Part shown: piece after piece, positions 1-7,010 of the stretch
How positions within the stretch are numbered: position 1 is the first letter of the stretch
Layout of the letters: each line of letters begins with the position of its first letter
Virus record (IMG/VR): IMGVR_UViG_3300035665_000228
Span: 1 to 24,656 of that record
Strand: one strand, 5' to 3'
DNA from: a virus
Length of the DNA: 24,656 bases
Position numbers and translations under genes: made by a program
Notes under the pieces: generated by a model
The model's database searches: none
Seen by the model: the letters and a program-made list of their open reading frames with translations, nothing else
Told to the model about the DNA's origin: nothing

Positions 1-117
1 GACCGCGCCGAAGGCGAGTGGCGCAACAACCGTGATTCCATTGATCGGGATCTTGGCACTGTTGCTTGGTGGGTGCGCGACAACCAATCCCACGACGAAC
101 ACGACCGGGGCCGTTGA
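1..117 (+). CDS. Possible 3' end of an upstream gene (partial)
   Basis: Frame 1 is open from the window edge to a TGA at 115-117. It gives 38 residues that are polar and charged (starting DRAEGEWRNN and ending HDEHDRGR). It overlaps the lipoprotein reading frame that begins at or before position 32. I cannot identify it. It could be the C-terminus of a terminase or of an inner-membrane spanin whose partner lipoprotein is embedded in the +1 frame, but it could also be a chance open frame of this length. Confidence 0.3.
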   Translation, partial: DRAEGEWRNNRDSIDRDLGTVAWWVRDNQSHDEHDRGR

Positions 118-247
118 GGCTCTGATGCGCGATGAGAACTACCCGGCTGTTCGCGATTCTTCTCCTGCCGTCCGCGCATGGGCAAAACGCGCTTTGCATT
201 ATATCAACGATTTTCAATTTGAACTGAACAGGGAGCGAGAGAAATGA
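32..247 (+). CDS. Small lipoprotein, possible outer-membrane spanin (o-spanin)
   Basis: A 71-residue protein if the GTG at 32 is the start. The first residues form a hydrophobic stretch ending in a lipobox-like LLGGC with the lipidated cysteine at about residue 15, followed by a Thr/Asn-rich linker and a charged helical C-terminus (FELNREREK). This is the layout of a phage outer-membrane lipoprotein such as an Rz1-type spanin subunit, which helps disrupt the outer membrane at lysis. The n-region lacks a positive charge with the GTG start. The frame stays open to the left edge (codons from position 2 include a Lys), so the true start may be upstream and no good ribosome binding site decides it. 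It ends in an ATGA overlap with the portal gene. The lipoprotein call is fairly secure; the spanin role is inference from layout, as in T7, where spanin genes lie next to the terminase gene. Confidence 0.55.
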   Translation: MIPLIGILALLLGGCATTNPTTNTTGAVEALMRDENYPAVRDSSPAVRAWAKRALHYINDFQFELNREREK

Positions 248-2115
248 ACGCCAAAGACACACGCCGTAACGATTACTACGTCAGGATCATCGAAGCTCTC
301 AACCAGCGCGAGACCTGGGAGAACCGGCAACGGCTGTTTTACCAAGCTCGGTACTTTGGTGTTCGCCGGAAGGTCAAGCCCTGGCCGACCGCCGCCGATC
401 TGCACGTTCAGTTGATCGACACGGCCATTGAGAAGCTAAAGCCTTCCTTCGTCAATTCCGCCATCGGCAACGACATCCTTTCCAGCTTTGTCCCGATGCG
501 CCAGCAGTTGACCCCTCTGACCGTTTCCGCCGAGCGTTGGTTTGACTATCAGATGCGGGAGAAGTCCAACTTCCAGAAGGAGATCGTTTCCGTCATTGAC
601 AACATCCTTCTTTATGGCCGTGGAGTTTCCAAGGTGATCTGGAACGAGGACAAGAAGCGTATTGACTTCGAGGCGATTGATCCCTTCCATATTATCGTAC
701 CTTCGTACACCAAGGAATTCAAAGATGCCGATTTCATTGTTCACATCATCTCCACGAGCGTCGATTCCTATAAGGCTAATCCCCTTTACAAGCAGGACGA
801 AAACTTTATCAAGATCATTTCGGGTAAGCCGTCCAAATCGGTGGGCCTACGAAGTGAGATTCAGGACGAGATTTATCGCCGTGAGGGAATTACCCAGGAA
901 GCTGAGAATGATCGCATCATTCTTTGGGAGATGTATACGCCCTCCGAAGACGGATGGAAGGTCGAAACTTATAGTCCGCTGGTTGTCACCGAGGATGTAA
1001 GGAAGCCGTTCATCCTTCCCTACCGCCACGGCGAACCTCCTTTCGTTGATTTCCCCTATGAAGTTACAGGGGGCGGTTGGTACAGTCCACGGGGAGTTGC
1101 AGAAATTCTCCTCCCTGGAGAGAATCTACTCAACAAGCTGAAGAATAGCCTGAGTGATTACGTTGAACTGGCCAACCGACCCGTTTTTGAAGCTCAGAAT
1201 CCGATCAGCCTCAACACTGCCAACCTCAAGATGCAGCCCGGCCAGATCCTTCCGCAAGGTCTCAAGCCGGTGCAGTTCAGCCAGCCTCCCTTCGACTTCC
1301 AGCGTCTTATGCTGGAGGAGCGGATGCTGGCCGAGGCCCGTATGGGCAATCCAGACTTCGGAGCAGGATCGCAGTACCAGGTTTCAGACCGCAAGACCGC
1401 AACCGAGATTTCGGCATTGCAGGCTCAGGCCGCCGCCTCCGGCGATCTTCGCAACCGCATTTTCCGAATGGGATTGTCCCATCTCTTCAAGCAGTGCTGG
1501 TCGCTCTATGTCCAGTACAACAAGCGCGACCTTATGTTCCGCTATGCCGAGGAGACCGGTGCTATGCCGCCCGAGGGTATCCACGAGGAATACTCGATTG
1601 AGCCGAAGGGTGGACTGGACTTTATCAACCGCCAGTTCTCGCTCCAGAAAGCCGTTGCCCGGATGCAGATGTTCCAAGGCAATCCTTTCGTCAATCAGGG
1701 CGAACTGGTCAAGTCTGTCATCGAACAGGACGACCCCAGCCTTGTGCGCCGTCTGTTCCAAGACCCTCAAGCCGGAATGGGCGACCAGGGCGAGGATCAG
1801 GCGACCGAGATTGCGACCATGCTCGCCACCGGCTTCCCGGTCCAGATCAAACCTTCCGACGATCACAAGATCCATATCCAAGTTCTCTTCCAGTTCAACC
1901 AAGCAGCCCAAGCTCGCCAGCAACCCGTAGACCAGGTTGCCATGCAGGCGATCATGCAGCACCTCCAGCAGCACTTGGCTGCCTTGGAGCAGGTTGACCC
2001 CAACACATCCCGCGCCATCCAGAAACAGCTTCGTGATGCGGCCAAACAGGAAATGCGTGCTGCCGAGCAGATTGCTCCGCAGGCCGCACAACCCGCCGCT
2101 CCGATGCCTGCTTGA
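244..2115 (+). CDS. Portal protein (head-tail connector)
   Basis: A 623-residue protein with the size and pattern of podovirus portal proteins, the dodecameric ring through which DNA enters and leaves the capsid. Typical portal-like features are the early segment KPWPTAADLHVQLIDTAIE, the stretch YGRGVSKVIWNEDKKRI followed by FEAIDPFHIIVPS (the region where portals have a 'plain English' beta wing), the central helical part near residues 280-420 with a polar Gln/Ala-rich segment, and a C-terminal tail rich in Gln, Ala and Pro (about residues 530-623) that would form the barrel or crown. The start ATG has a GGAG at 232-235 with an 8-base spacer and overlaps the preceding stop as ATGA. Being first among the head genes, with scaffold and capsid genes following, supports the call. 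The exact portal family is not decided here. Confidence 0.88.
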   Translation: MNAKDTRRNDYYVRIIEALNQRETWENRQRLFYQARYFGVRRKVKPWPTAADLHVQLIDTAIEKLKPSFVNSAIGNDILSSFVPMRQQLTPLTVSAERWFDYQMREKSNFQKEIVSVIDNILLYGRGVSKVIWNEDKKRIDFEAIDPFHIIVPSYTKEFKDADFIVHIISTSVDSYKANPLYKQDENFIKIISGKPSKSVGLRSEIQDEIYRREGITQEAENDRIILWEMYTPSEDGWKVETYSPLVVTEDVRKPFILPYRHGEPPFVDFPYEVTGGGWYSPRGVAEILLPGENLLNKLKNSLSDYVELANRPVFEAQNPISLNTANLKMQPGQILPQGLKPVQFSQPPFDFQRLMLEERMLAEARMGNPDFGAGSQYQVSDRKTATEISALQAQAAASGDLRNRIFRMGLSHLFKQCWSLYVQYNKRDLMFRYAEETGAMPPEGIHEEYSIEPKGGLDFINRQFSLQKAVARMQMFQGNPFVNQGELVKSVIEQDDPSLVRRLFQDPQAGMGDQGEDQATEIATMLATGFPVQIKPSDDHKIHIQVLFQFNQAAQARQQPVDQVAMQAIMQHLQQHLAALEQVDPNTSRAIQKQLRDAAKQEMRAAEQIAPQAAQPAAPMPA

Positions 2116-2126
2116 AGGTTCCGGTA

Positions 2127-2642
2127 ATGCGACCGCCCTTCCAGCAGGAGGGGTTGGCCAAGCTTTGCCAGTGGGCAAATGAGCAAGGCGCAAACGGCAA
2201 GGCCGTTGAGATCGGCGCGTATAGCGGTGAAGGCACCGAAGTAATTGCCAAGTATTTCAAAGAGGTTCTGGCGGTCGATCCCTGGATCAACGGCTACGAC
2301 CTAAACGATGTTGCCAGCCACCAATGCCCAATGAAGTTTGTTTTTGAGGCTTTCCAGAATCGTACCAAGGGTCTTGGTAACGTATCCTTCAGCCGTGGGA
2401 AAAGTCTTGACGCTTTGGAGTTTGTGGGCGATGAATCGCTTGACCTAATCTATGTTGATGGCGATCACAGGTATGAAGCGGTTGTGGCAGACATCCAGGG
2501 GTGGAAGCCGAAACTGCGTAAAGGCGGGGTCCTGGCTGGACACGATTGGTCCTTCCCGGCTGTACAGAAGGCTTTATCCGAGACTCTTGACGGCAAGGAA
2601 GTCGAGCTTTTCCAGGGTGACTCTTGGGCGGTAGTGGCATGA
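2127..2642 (+). CDS. Class I SAM-dependent methyltransferase-like protein
   Basis: A 171-residue Rossmann-fold protein resembling the Methyltransf_24 type. Motif I is VEIGAYSGEG at about residues 27-36, an acidic residue follows strand 2 (AVDPW), and DLIYVDGDHRYE at about residues 106-117 is the characteristic D-x-D-H segment, followed by LRKGGVLAGHDW. Family members methylate small molecules, sugars or proteins; the substrate is not known. A TTG at 2112 could extend it by five residues, but the ATG at 2127 has GAAGG at 2114-2118 with an 8-base spacer and is preferred. It sits between portal and scaffold, an odd place for an enzyme. It may modify a virion protein or be a metabolic cargo gene; both are inference. 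Confidence 0.75.
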   Translation: MRPPFQQEGLAKLCQWANEQGANGKAVEIGAYSGEGTEVIAKYFKEVLAVDPWINGYDLNDVASHQCPMKFVFEAFQNRTKGLGNVSFSRGKSLDALEFVGDESLDLIYVDGDHRYEAVVADIQGWKPKLRKGGVLAGHDWSFPAVQKALSETLDGKEVELFQGDSWAVVA

Positions 2643-2962
2643 GAAAGCTTAAAGCCATCCTAGCCTTTATCCGCAACCAAGAGTGGGTGGACGAACCCAA
2701 GTGGGAGGATGAGGACGAGAAGGCTTGGACTGCCTTTCTAGCTACCCCAACAGGCCGCAAGTTAAGCCTAATACTTTTGAACCTAACCCTGCGTCAAAAT
2801 GCATCCGCAATCATGAAAAATCATGATAGACTTGCGGAGGCGTGTGGATGGGCTAAAGGTTATAGAGGTTGTGTGGCGACCTTAGAATCGCTCGCAACCC
2901 AAAAACTAAACTCCGCCATCTCAGGCTATGGGGATGGATCGGATGAACCAGTAGCCGATTAA
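2639..2962 (+). CDS. Hypothetical protein, 107 residues
   Basis: The start ATG overlaps the methyltransferase stop as ATGA, which favours this start over a TTG 15 bases upstream. The protein has an acidic Trp-containing N-terminal part (EWVDEPKWEDEDEKAW) followed by a helical segment with LSLILLNLTLRQNASAIM and a small Cys/Gly-containing C-terminus. No signal peptide or recognised domain. Its place between portal and scaffold suggests expression with the head genes, but no function can be given. Confidence 0.65.
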   Translation: MRKLKAILAFIRNQEWVDEPKWEDEDEKAWTAFLATPTGRKLSLILLNLTLRQNASAIMKNHDRLAEACGWAKGYRGCVATLESLATQKLNSAISGYGDGSDEPVAD

Positions 2963-3009
2963 CCTCACCGCCGAATGACTCCCGGCGAATGGGTGTAAGA
3001 AAGGGTCAA

Positions 3010-3987
3010 ATGGCTGATTCGAATAACCTGACGGAGACGGATATTCTGGCAATGGCGCAGGCGGCTGACGAGGGAAGGGACTTCAATCCCATTCCCAAGG
3101 AAGACGAGAAAGCCAAAGCTGAAACACCCGCACCCGAAAAGGCCAGCGGAGATACCGATCAGAAGCCCGCGACTGACGAAAAAGCCGAAACCAAACAGGA
3201 AGCTTCGAGTGAAGTTTCCGCCACTGAGGAGAAATCCGAAGAGGCAAAAAGTTCTTTAACAACGCAACCTTCAGAAGACAAGTCGGAGTCGGCTTCCGAA
3301 CAAAAGAAGCCGTCCCGATACGAGAAGGCCAAGGGCAGACTCGAAAAAGAGTGGGAAGATGTCCGAGCGGAAAAAGCAAGACTCAAAGCAGAGCGTGAAG
3401 CCATCGAGCAGGCGAAAGCCCAGCGGGAGGCTTCGCAGCCTGGTTCTGAAACGCCGAAAACTGGAAATCGACGCTTTAGCGCGGACGATTACCGGGAGGC
3501 GGCAAAGAGCTATCGTGAAGAAGGCCGCGACGATCTTGCAAAGCTCGCTGAGACAAAAGCCACCGAAGTCGAGACTGAAGAGCGCAAGGAAATCGAGCAG
3601 AAAACCCAAACCGAACTAAAATCGGCCTGGGACAAAAACCTGCTTGAGGAGGTCGAGGCCAACCCCGATCTCAAGGATTCCAATAGCTCGCTCTACAAGG
3701 CCGTCTCCGAAATGCTGCAAAACCACGCGATCCTCCGCAATTACCCTGCGGGAATCAAGGATGCGGTTGGGATTGCCAAGATCAGGCTCCAGGCGGAAAC
3801 CGCCTCCGACTTGAAGAAGAAGGTTGCAGAGTATGAGCGAGAACTCGCTCAACTCAGAAAAGCGACGACACCGGCTTCCAGCCAACCGTCAGGCCCGGCC
3901 AAGACCAAGTCTTTCAGCGAACTCTCGCTAGACGAGCAGGAACGCGAATTGATGAGGATGGCGGGTGAGGTTGATAGGAACGGTTAG
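3010..3987 (+). CDS. Probable capsid scaffolding protein
   Basis: A 325-residue, extremely charged protein rich in Glu, Lys, Ala, Gln and Ser, with long coiled-coil-like stretches (for example about residues 105-150 and 265-290) and almost no hydrophobic core. This composition, together with its position directly before the major capsid gene, is the usual signature of an internal scaffold that directs procapsid assembly and then leaves. I chose the ATG at 3010, preceded by AAGAAAGGG at 2997-3005, over the in-frame ATG at 2989, which has no such site. The C-terminus ends in acidic and basic residues (LDEQERELMRMAGEVDRNG), which may contact the coat protein. No protease domain is visible. Confidence 0.8.
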   Translation: MADSNNLTETDILAMAQAADEGRDFNPIPKEDEKAKAETPAPEKASGDTDQKPATDEKAETKQEASSEVSATEEKSEEAKSSLTTQPSEDKSESASEQKKPSRYEKAKGRLEKEWEDVRAEKARLKAEREAIEQAKAQREASQPGSETPKTGNRRFSADDYREAAKSYREEGRDDLAKLAETKATEVETEERKEIEQKTQTELKSAWDKNLLEEVEANPDLKDSNSSLYKAVSEMLQNHAILRNYPAGIKDAVGIAKIRLQAETASDLKKKVAEYERELAQLRKATTPASSQPSGPAKTKSFSELSLDEQERELMRMAGEVDRNG

Positions 3988-4010
3988 TCACAACAAAGGA
4001 TATAACTAAA

Positions 4011-5030
4011 ATGGTCACTACTGGTTCAGTAACCGCGCAGTTCCAGACGTACTTCTCGAAGGCGTTGCTGGAGCGTGCGCTCCCCTTGCTCCAGATGGAG
4101 CAGTTTGCTATGAAAACCCCCTACCCGACCAAAACGGGTGGGAACAAAACGATCCGGTTCTTCCGGTTCAGCGATCCGAGCATCAGCGCAATCGCCAACC
4201 TCTCCGAAGGCACCACGCCTTCCAGCGGTGACGAGCGCGATCTGACGCTCTCCTCGGTCGAAGCGACCTTGGTTCAGTACGGCTCCAAGATCATCCTCAC
4301 GGACGTTCTCTTGGCCACCGAGCTGTTCAGCCATCTCGCCCAGGCCACCAAGCAACTCGGCGAAGATGCCGCGCTGCACGCCGACACCCTCTGCCACCGC
4401 GCTCTGGTTCAGGATTCCTCGACCAGCACTGGCACTGGCGTTGCCGTGAAGTCCTACGCCCGTTATGCCCAGAACGGCACTAACGGCACGACCTTCGGCA
4501 CGGCCTCCACCCCCAACAGCAGCATGACCGCCACCGACCTTCTGGACGGTGCGACCAGCCTGTTCATCGCCCGCGCTCCCAAGATCAAGGACGGCTACGC
4601 CCTCGTGGCGCACCCTGCCGTTATCCGCGATCTCCAGCAGGACGACGATTGGCTGAAGGTCTCCAGCTACTCCGCCCCGGATCAAATCTTCAAGGGCGAA
4701 ACTGGCAAACTGTTCGGCGTGAGCGTGATTAGCTCCACCAACGTTCAGACGTTCAACACCTCCGCCTCCGGCGTGGGTGAAGCCACGGTCAGCACCGGCG
4801 CGGTCTACGCGAATGTGTTGCTCGGTGGTGGTGCGTTTGGCGTTCCGAGCTTGTCCTCGGTCGCCGCTTCCGGTTCGCCCTTCGCTCCGAAGGTCACGAT
4901 CCTCGACGCAGCCGACAAGTCCGACCCCTACGGCCAGCGCGTTGTTGCGTCCTTCAAGACGTTCTACGCCGCCAAGCAGCTCGACCCTCGGTTCTTCCGG
5001 GTGTTGTTCAGCAAGTCGAACTACTCGTAA
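4011..5030 (+). CDS. Major capsid protein, N4-gp56 family
   Basis: A 339-residue HK97-fold coat protein of the family named after phage N4 gp56. Recognisable segments are the N-terminal FQTYFSKALLERALPLL, then TKTGGNKTIRFFRFS, the LSEGTTPSS segment, VQYGSKIILTDVLLATE, and the helix LGEDAALHADTLCHRAL, all in family order. The C-terminal half holds the DGYALVAHPAVIRDL segment with downstream LDPRFFRVLFSK. A ribosome binding site AAAGGA lies about 10 bases before the ATG. It follows the scaffold gene and is followed by a strong hairpin at 5075-5100. High GC and regular codon use are consistent with high expression. Confidence in the family is high because the N-terminal third matches throughout. 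Confidence 0.9.
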   Translation: MVTTGSVTAQFQTYFSKALLERALPLLQMEQFAMKTPYPTKTGGNKTIRFFRFSDPSISAIANLSEGTTPSSGDERDLTLSSVEATLVQYGSKIILTDVLLATELFSHLAQATKQLGEDAALHADTLCHRALVQDSSTSTGTGVAVKSYARYAQNGTNGTTFGTASTPNSSMTATDLLDGATSLFIARAPKIKDGYALVAHPAVIRDLQQDDDWLKVSSYSAPDQIFKGETGKLFGVSVISSTNVQTFNTSASGVGEATVSTGAVYANVLLGGGAFGVPSLSSVAASGSPFAPKVTILDAADKSDPYGQRVVASFKTFYAAKQLDPRFFRVLFSKSNYS

Positions 5031-5074
5031 TTCTAATGGGAGCCATGCTGATTATCGGTATGGGTCCCCGGAAG

Positions 5075-5100
5075 GCGGGGGAGGGTAAAACCTCCCCCGC
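5075..5100 (+). terminator. Strong GC-rich stem-loop after the capsid gene
   Basis: A perfect 10-base-pair inverted repeat, GCGGGGGAGG at 5075-5084 and CCTCCCCCGC at 5091-5100, with the 6-base loop GTAAAA, lies 45 bases after the major capsid stop. There is no run of T after it, so it is not a classic rho-independent terminator. It could be an attenuator, or an RNA end-protecting structure that keeps capsid mRNA more abundant than downstream mRNA. The next gene has its own AAGGAG site just downstream (5111-5116). Confidence 0.55.
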
Positions 5101-5122
5101 TCCTTCCACCAAGGAGAAGTCG

Positions 5123-5380
5123 ATGAAAGAAGGTATGGTTAAGCTTCCTCTGTCCATGTTCGAACTCGGTGAGGGCGAGGAAAACGCCAACCCCGAAGTC
5201 GGCGACATGGTGGAACTCGAAGGCAAAGTGGAACGGATTGACGGCGATATGGCCATCGTGAGCGTTAGCAATGCGATGTCCGAGGAGCCTGAAGCCGAGG
5301 AATCCAACGAGCCGGAGATGTCCGAGGAAGACCGGATGATGAAGATGGCCGAGGAATCCGACAAGGAGAACTACTCCTAA
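5123..5380 (+). CDS. Small acidic protein, 85 residues, probable head-associated
   Basis: Starts at ATG 5123, which has a perfect AAGGAG at 5111-5116 and a 6-base spacer; in-frame ATGs at 5036, 5045 and 5060 would read through the hairpin and have no such site. The N-terminal half looks like a small beta domain (VGDMVELEGKVERIDGDMA, with KV-x-R-I-x-G-D resembling an OB or SH3-like barrel strand pattern). The C-terminal half is a very acidic, Met-rich tail (SEEDRMMKMAEESDKENYS). Its place just after the capsid gene suggests a capsid-associated or assembly role. The function is unknown. Confidence 0.75.
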   Translation: MKEGMVKLPLSMFELGEGEENANPEVGDMVELEGKVERIDGDMAIVSVSNAMSEEPEAEESNEPEMSEEDRMMKMAEESDKENYS

Positions 5381-5658
5381 TGCCGATCTACCAGTACGAA
5401 GACACCCGAAACGGATCTGTCGTCGAACTGGAGAAGCCGGTTGCGGAGCGGGACTCAGTCCCGCGTTACCTTAAAAGGTTCCAAGTGCCACAAAGATTGA
5501 GCCTGGTGGGGGTTGGCGAACCCCTCGACAATCCGCTGGGAGTCAATCAAACAAATCTTATGAAGGGGTATTACCGCCAAGAACAAAAGCTTGGCAGTAG
5601 ATTCAAGAGTCGGCACACGCCAGATAGCATCAAACGTGCGGCGGCTCAAAGGAGATAA
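5380..5658 (+). CDS. FmdB-like N-terminus without cysteines, hypothetical
   Basis: A 92-residue basic protein with a TAATG overlap to the gene before. The N-terminus MPIYQYEDTRNGSVVELEKP resembles FmdB-type zinc-ribbon proteins (MP-x-Y-x-Y start, a beta hairpin, then a segment in which those proteins end in a conserved R-x-x-S/G strand; here RLSLVG). The four zinc-binding cysteines of that family are absent, since the protein has no Cys. The C-terminal part is basic (KLGSRFKSRHTPDSIKRAA). The family link is a tentative reading of the pattern. Position after the capsid gene suggests a virion or assembly factor. Confidence 0.6.
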   Translation: MPIYQYEDTRNGSVVELEKPVAERDSVPRYLKRFQVPQRLSLVGVGEPLDNPLGVNQTNLMKGYYRQEQKLGSRFKSRHTPDSIKRAAAQRR

Positions 5659-5663
5659 ATTAT

Positions 5664-5858
5664 ATGGCGAAAGAATTTGTACGTTCCGAACGTAAGGCCA
5701 AGGGGAAAGCTCTGCGCTTTGATGCCCAAGGCTTCACCAATGTGTTTGAGATCACTGCGTCCTCCAGCGGCGGCACGGTTAACACCGTTGCGACCGCCCC
5801 GGCTTCGCTCAACGTGACCCTCAACGGCACTTCCTACCGCATCGCACTGCACAGCTAA
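5664..5858 (+). CDS. Hypothetical protein, 64 residues
   Basis: Well supported as a gene by AAAGGAG at 5648-5654 with a 9-base spacer to ATG 5664 and a TAATG overlap with the next gene. It has a basic N-terminus (KEFVRSERKAKGKALRF), then a Thr/Ala/Ser/Gly-rich beta-like segment ending in LNGTSYRIALHS. No domain recognised. Probably a small virion component by context. Confidence 0.65.
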   Translation: MAKEFVRSERKAKGKALRFDAQGFTNVFEITASSSGGTVNTVATAPASLNVTLNGTSYRIALHS

Positions 5859-6097
5859 TGTCAGTCGCATTAGATAGATTCCAAGCCCGTCACGGGTTTA
5901 CCATCGGCACCACGGGTACCGGTGGCTTCTGGGCCATCCAGATGATCGAGAACACCACGTTCTCGGCATTTGCGGCACAGAACGTGACAGGCACGGTCAC
6001 AGGCGTAACCTTTGGTTCGGGGCAGATCATTTACGGCGAAATCGACAGCTTCACCGCTGGGACCGGCAAGGTCATCGCCTATAAAGCCGCCTCGTAA
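5858..6097 (+). CDS. Small beta-rich virion protein, possibly a head decoration protein
   Basis: A 79-residue protein starting inside the preceding stop (TAATG). It reads as a chain of beta strands: FWAIQMIENTTFSAF, then TGTVTGVTFGSGQIIYGEI, then FTAGTGKVIAYKAA. Small proteins with this pattern (W-x-A-I-Q, then G-x-I-I-Y-G, then G-K-V-I-A-Y) are common among head-proximal genes of environmental phages. A decoration or structural role is an inference from that recollection and from position. No export signal or catalytic motif. Confidence 0.65.
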   Translation: MSVALDRFQARHGFTIGTTGTGGFWAIQMIENTTFSAFAAQNVTGTVTGVTFGSGQIIYGEIDSFTAGTGKVIAYKAAS

Positions 6098-6124
6098 TCA
6101 TATCCGGGCTAAGGTTCAAATCCC

Positions 6125-6478
6125 ATGCCGGGACTAGGGTTGGGGCTTTCGATCAGCGCAAGAAATGCGATTACCGCAGGTTCGTCTGCGCCCAGCGGGA
6201 TTGTTGCGGCCACCGCCGGAGATCTTACGATTGATTTTGGATATTTTTCTGGAAGCATATATTCCAAATTATCCAACACACAATGGAGAATGGTTTTTGG
6301 GGAAGGGGAATTTCAGCAGTTGACTTGGAACACAGATATCGCAAACACATGGGTATTGGATACAAACAATGGTGAAATTAGGGCAACAAATCCAAGCTCA
6401 GACTCTACCATTATTCCGACCTCCGGCTGGACTTACACAATAAGCTCTGGTCCCGCAATCACAATAACAGCCGCATGA
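6125..6478 (+). CDS. Hypothetical beta-rich protein, 117 residues
   Basis: Starts at ATG 6125 with a weak AAGG about 10 bases upstream. A Gly/Ser/Ala-rich N-terminus (MPGLGLGLSISARNAITAG) precedes a beta-type domain with several aromatic residues (QWRMVFGEGEFQQLTW, TSGWTYTISSGPAITITAA). The second half, from about 6235, is clearly richer in A and T than its flanks, as are the fibre genes downstream. It may be a small tail or fibre-associated protein. Its stop overlaps the next start as ATGA. Confidence 0.6.
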   Translation: MPGLGLGLSISARNAITAGSSAPSGIVAATAGDLTIDFGYFSGSIYSKLSNTQWRMVFGEGEFQQLTWNTDIANTWVLDTNNGEIRATNPSSDSTIIPTSGWTYTISSGPAITITAA

Positions 6479-6603
6479 GAATCCTCATCCTTTCCATCAT
6501 TCTTTCTGGATGTCAAAAACCGCAGGTTGACTCCTTCCCAGAAACCATCTACCCTAATACCCCAACGATGCAGAGCGCAGTTGACGCAATGGAGACAAAA
6601 TAA
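6475..6603 (+). CDS. 42-residue lipoprotein
   Basis: A very short gene joined on both sides: its ATG shares bases with the upstream stop (ATGA), and its TAA shares a base with the downstream start (TAATG). The product begins MRILILSIILSGCQKP: a positively charged first residue, a hydrophobic core and a perfect lipobox LSGC with the cysteine at residue 13, so it should be lipidated after signal peptidase II cleavage. The mature part is only 30 residues, with Pro and Thr (FPETIYPNTPT). Possible roles are an o-spanin, or an outer-membrane lipoprotein acting in exclusion or receptor masking; neither is shown. The double overlap and the clean lipobox argue that it is real. Confidence 0.65.
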   Translation: MRILILSIILSGCQKPQVDSFPETIYPNTPTMQSAVDAMETK

Positions 6604-7007
6604 TGGGCCGCCAGTGGAACACGATTATTGAGAGCTTGGGACCGCTTTCCGGCGGAACCATGTCGATTAACGCCAATCTCACCGAGATTGAGGCGTTGCT
6701 TACCACGCTTCAGGCGGATGTGGCCGATGGGATTCCGCCCATTCGTGGCACGACCAGCACTGGAACTCTGACTGCTGGCACGACCAATGGAACCTTGTTC
6801 GCCACCAACTCCACCCGCAACTATCTTCTGGTGCAATGCACCAGCGGAACGGTGTTTATTGACACCAACGGCACGGCCAGCGCAACCGATGACATCCAGC
6901 TTACCGCAGGGCAGGGTATTACTTGGGAGGGATCATTCATCCCCACCGGGGCGATTGCGGCGATTACTTCTACGGGAACTGCCAGAGTCGTCGGAGTACA
7001 GGGTTAG
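6603..7007 (+). CDS. Thr/Gly-rich beta protein, probable fibre or tail component
   Basis: 134 residues, translationally coupled to the lipoprotein gene by TAATG. After a helical start (GRQWNTIIESLGPL) and NANLTEIEALLTTLQADVA, the rest is Thr/Gly/Ala-rich beta sequence (RGTTSTGTLTAGTTNGTLF, and later TAGQGITWEGSFIPTG). This resembles small phage fibre or decoration domains. No export signal. Function is inferred only from composition and from the fibre genes that follow. Confidence 0.6.
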   Translation: MGRQWNTIIESLGPLSGGTMSINANLTEIEALLTTLQADVADGIPPIRGTTSTGTLTAGTTNGTLFATNSTRNYLLVQCTSGTVFIDTNGTASATDDIQLTAGQGITWEGSFIPTGAIAAITSTGTARVVGVQG

Positions 7008-7010
7008 TTT

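Noticed and set aside
1384-2193. Antisense open frame of 269 codons under the portal gene
   Set aside because: Composition is of a shadow frame (Leu/Arg/Gly-rich without motifs), and the portal assignment on the + strand is strong.
4001-4006. TATAAC as a -10 box before the capsid gene
   Set aside because: Transcription would start at or inside the start codon and lose the AAAGGA site; no -35 box is at the right distance.
4026-4685. Antisense open frame of 219 codons under the capsid gene
   Set aside because: The capsid gene is certain, and the antisense product is Gly/Arg/Val-rich without recognisable domains.
5036-5122. Upstream in-frame ATGs extending the 85-residue acidic protein
   Set aside because: The extension reads through the hairpin and has no ribosome binding site, while ATG 5123 has a perfect AAGGAG.
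6108-6122. GGTTCAAATCCC resembles the T-arm of a tRNA
   Set aside because: The flanking bases do not pair into a T stem, and no acceptor, D or anticodon arm can be drawn in 6040-6130. It is also the leader of the gene at 6125.
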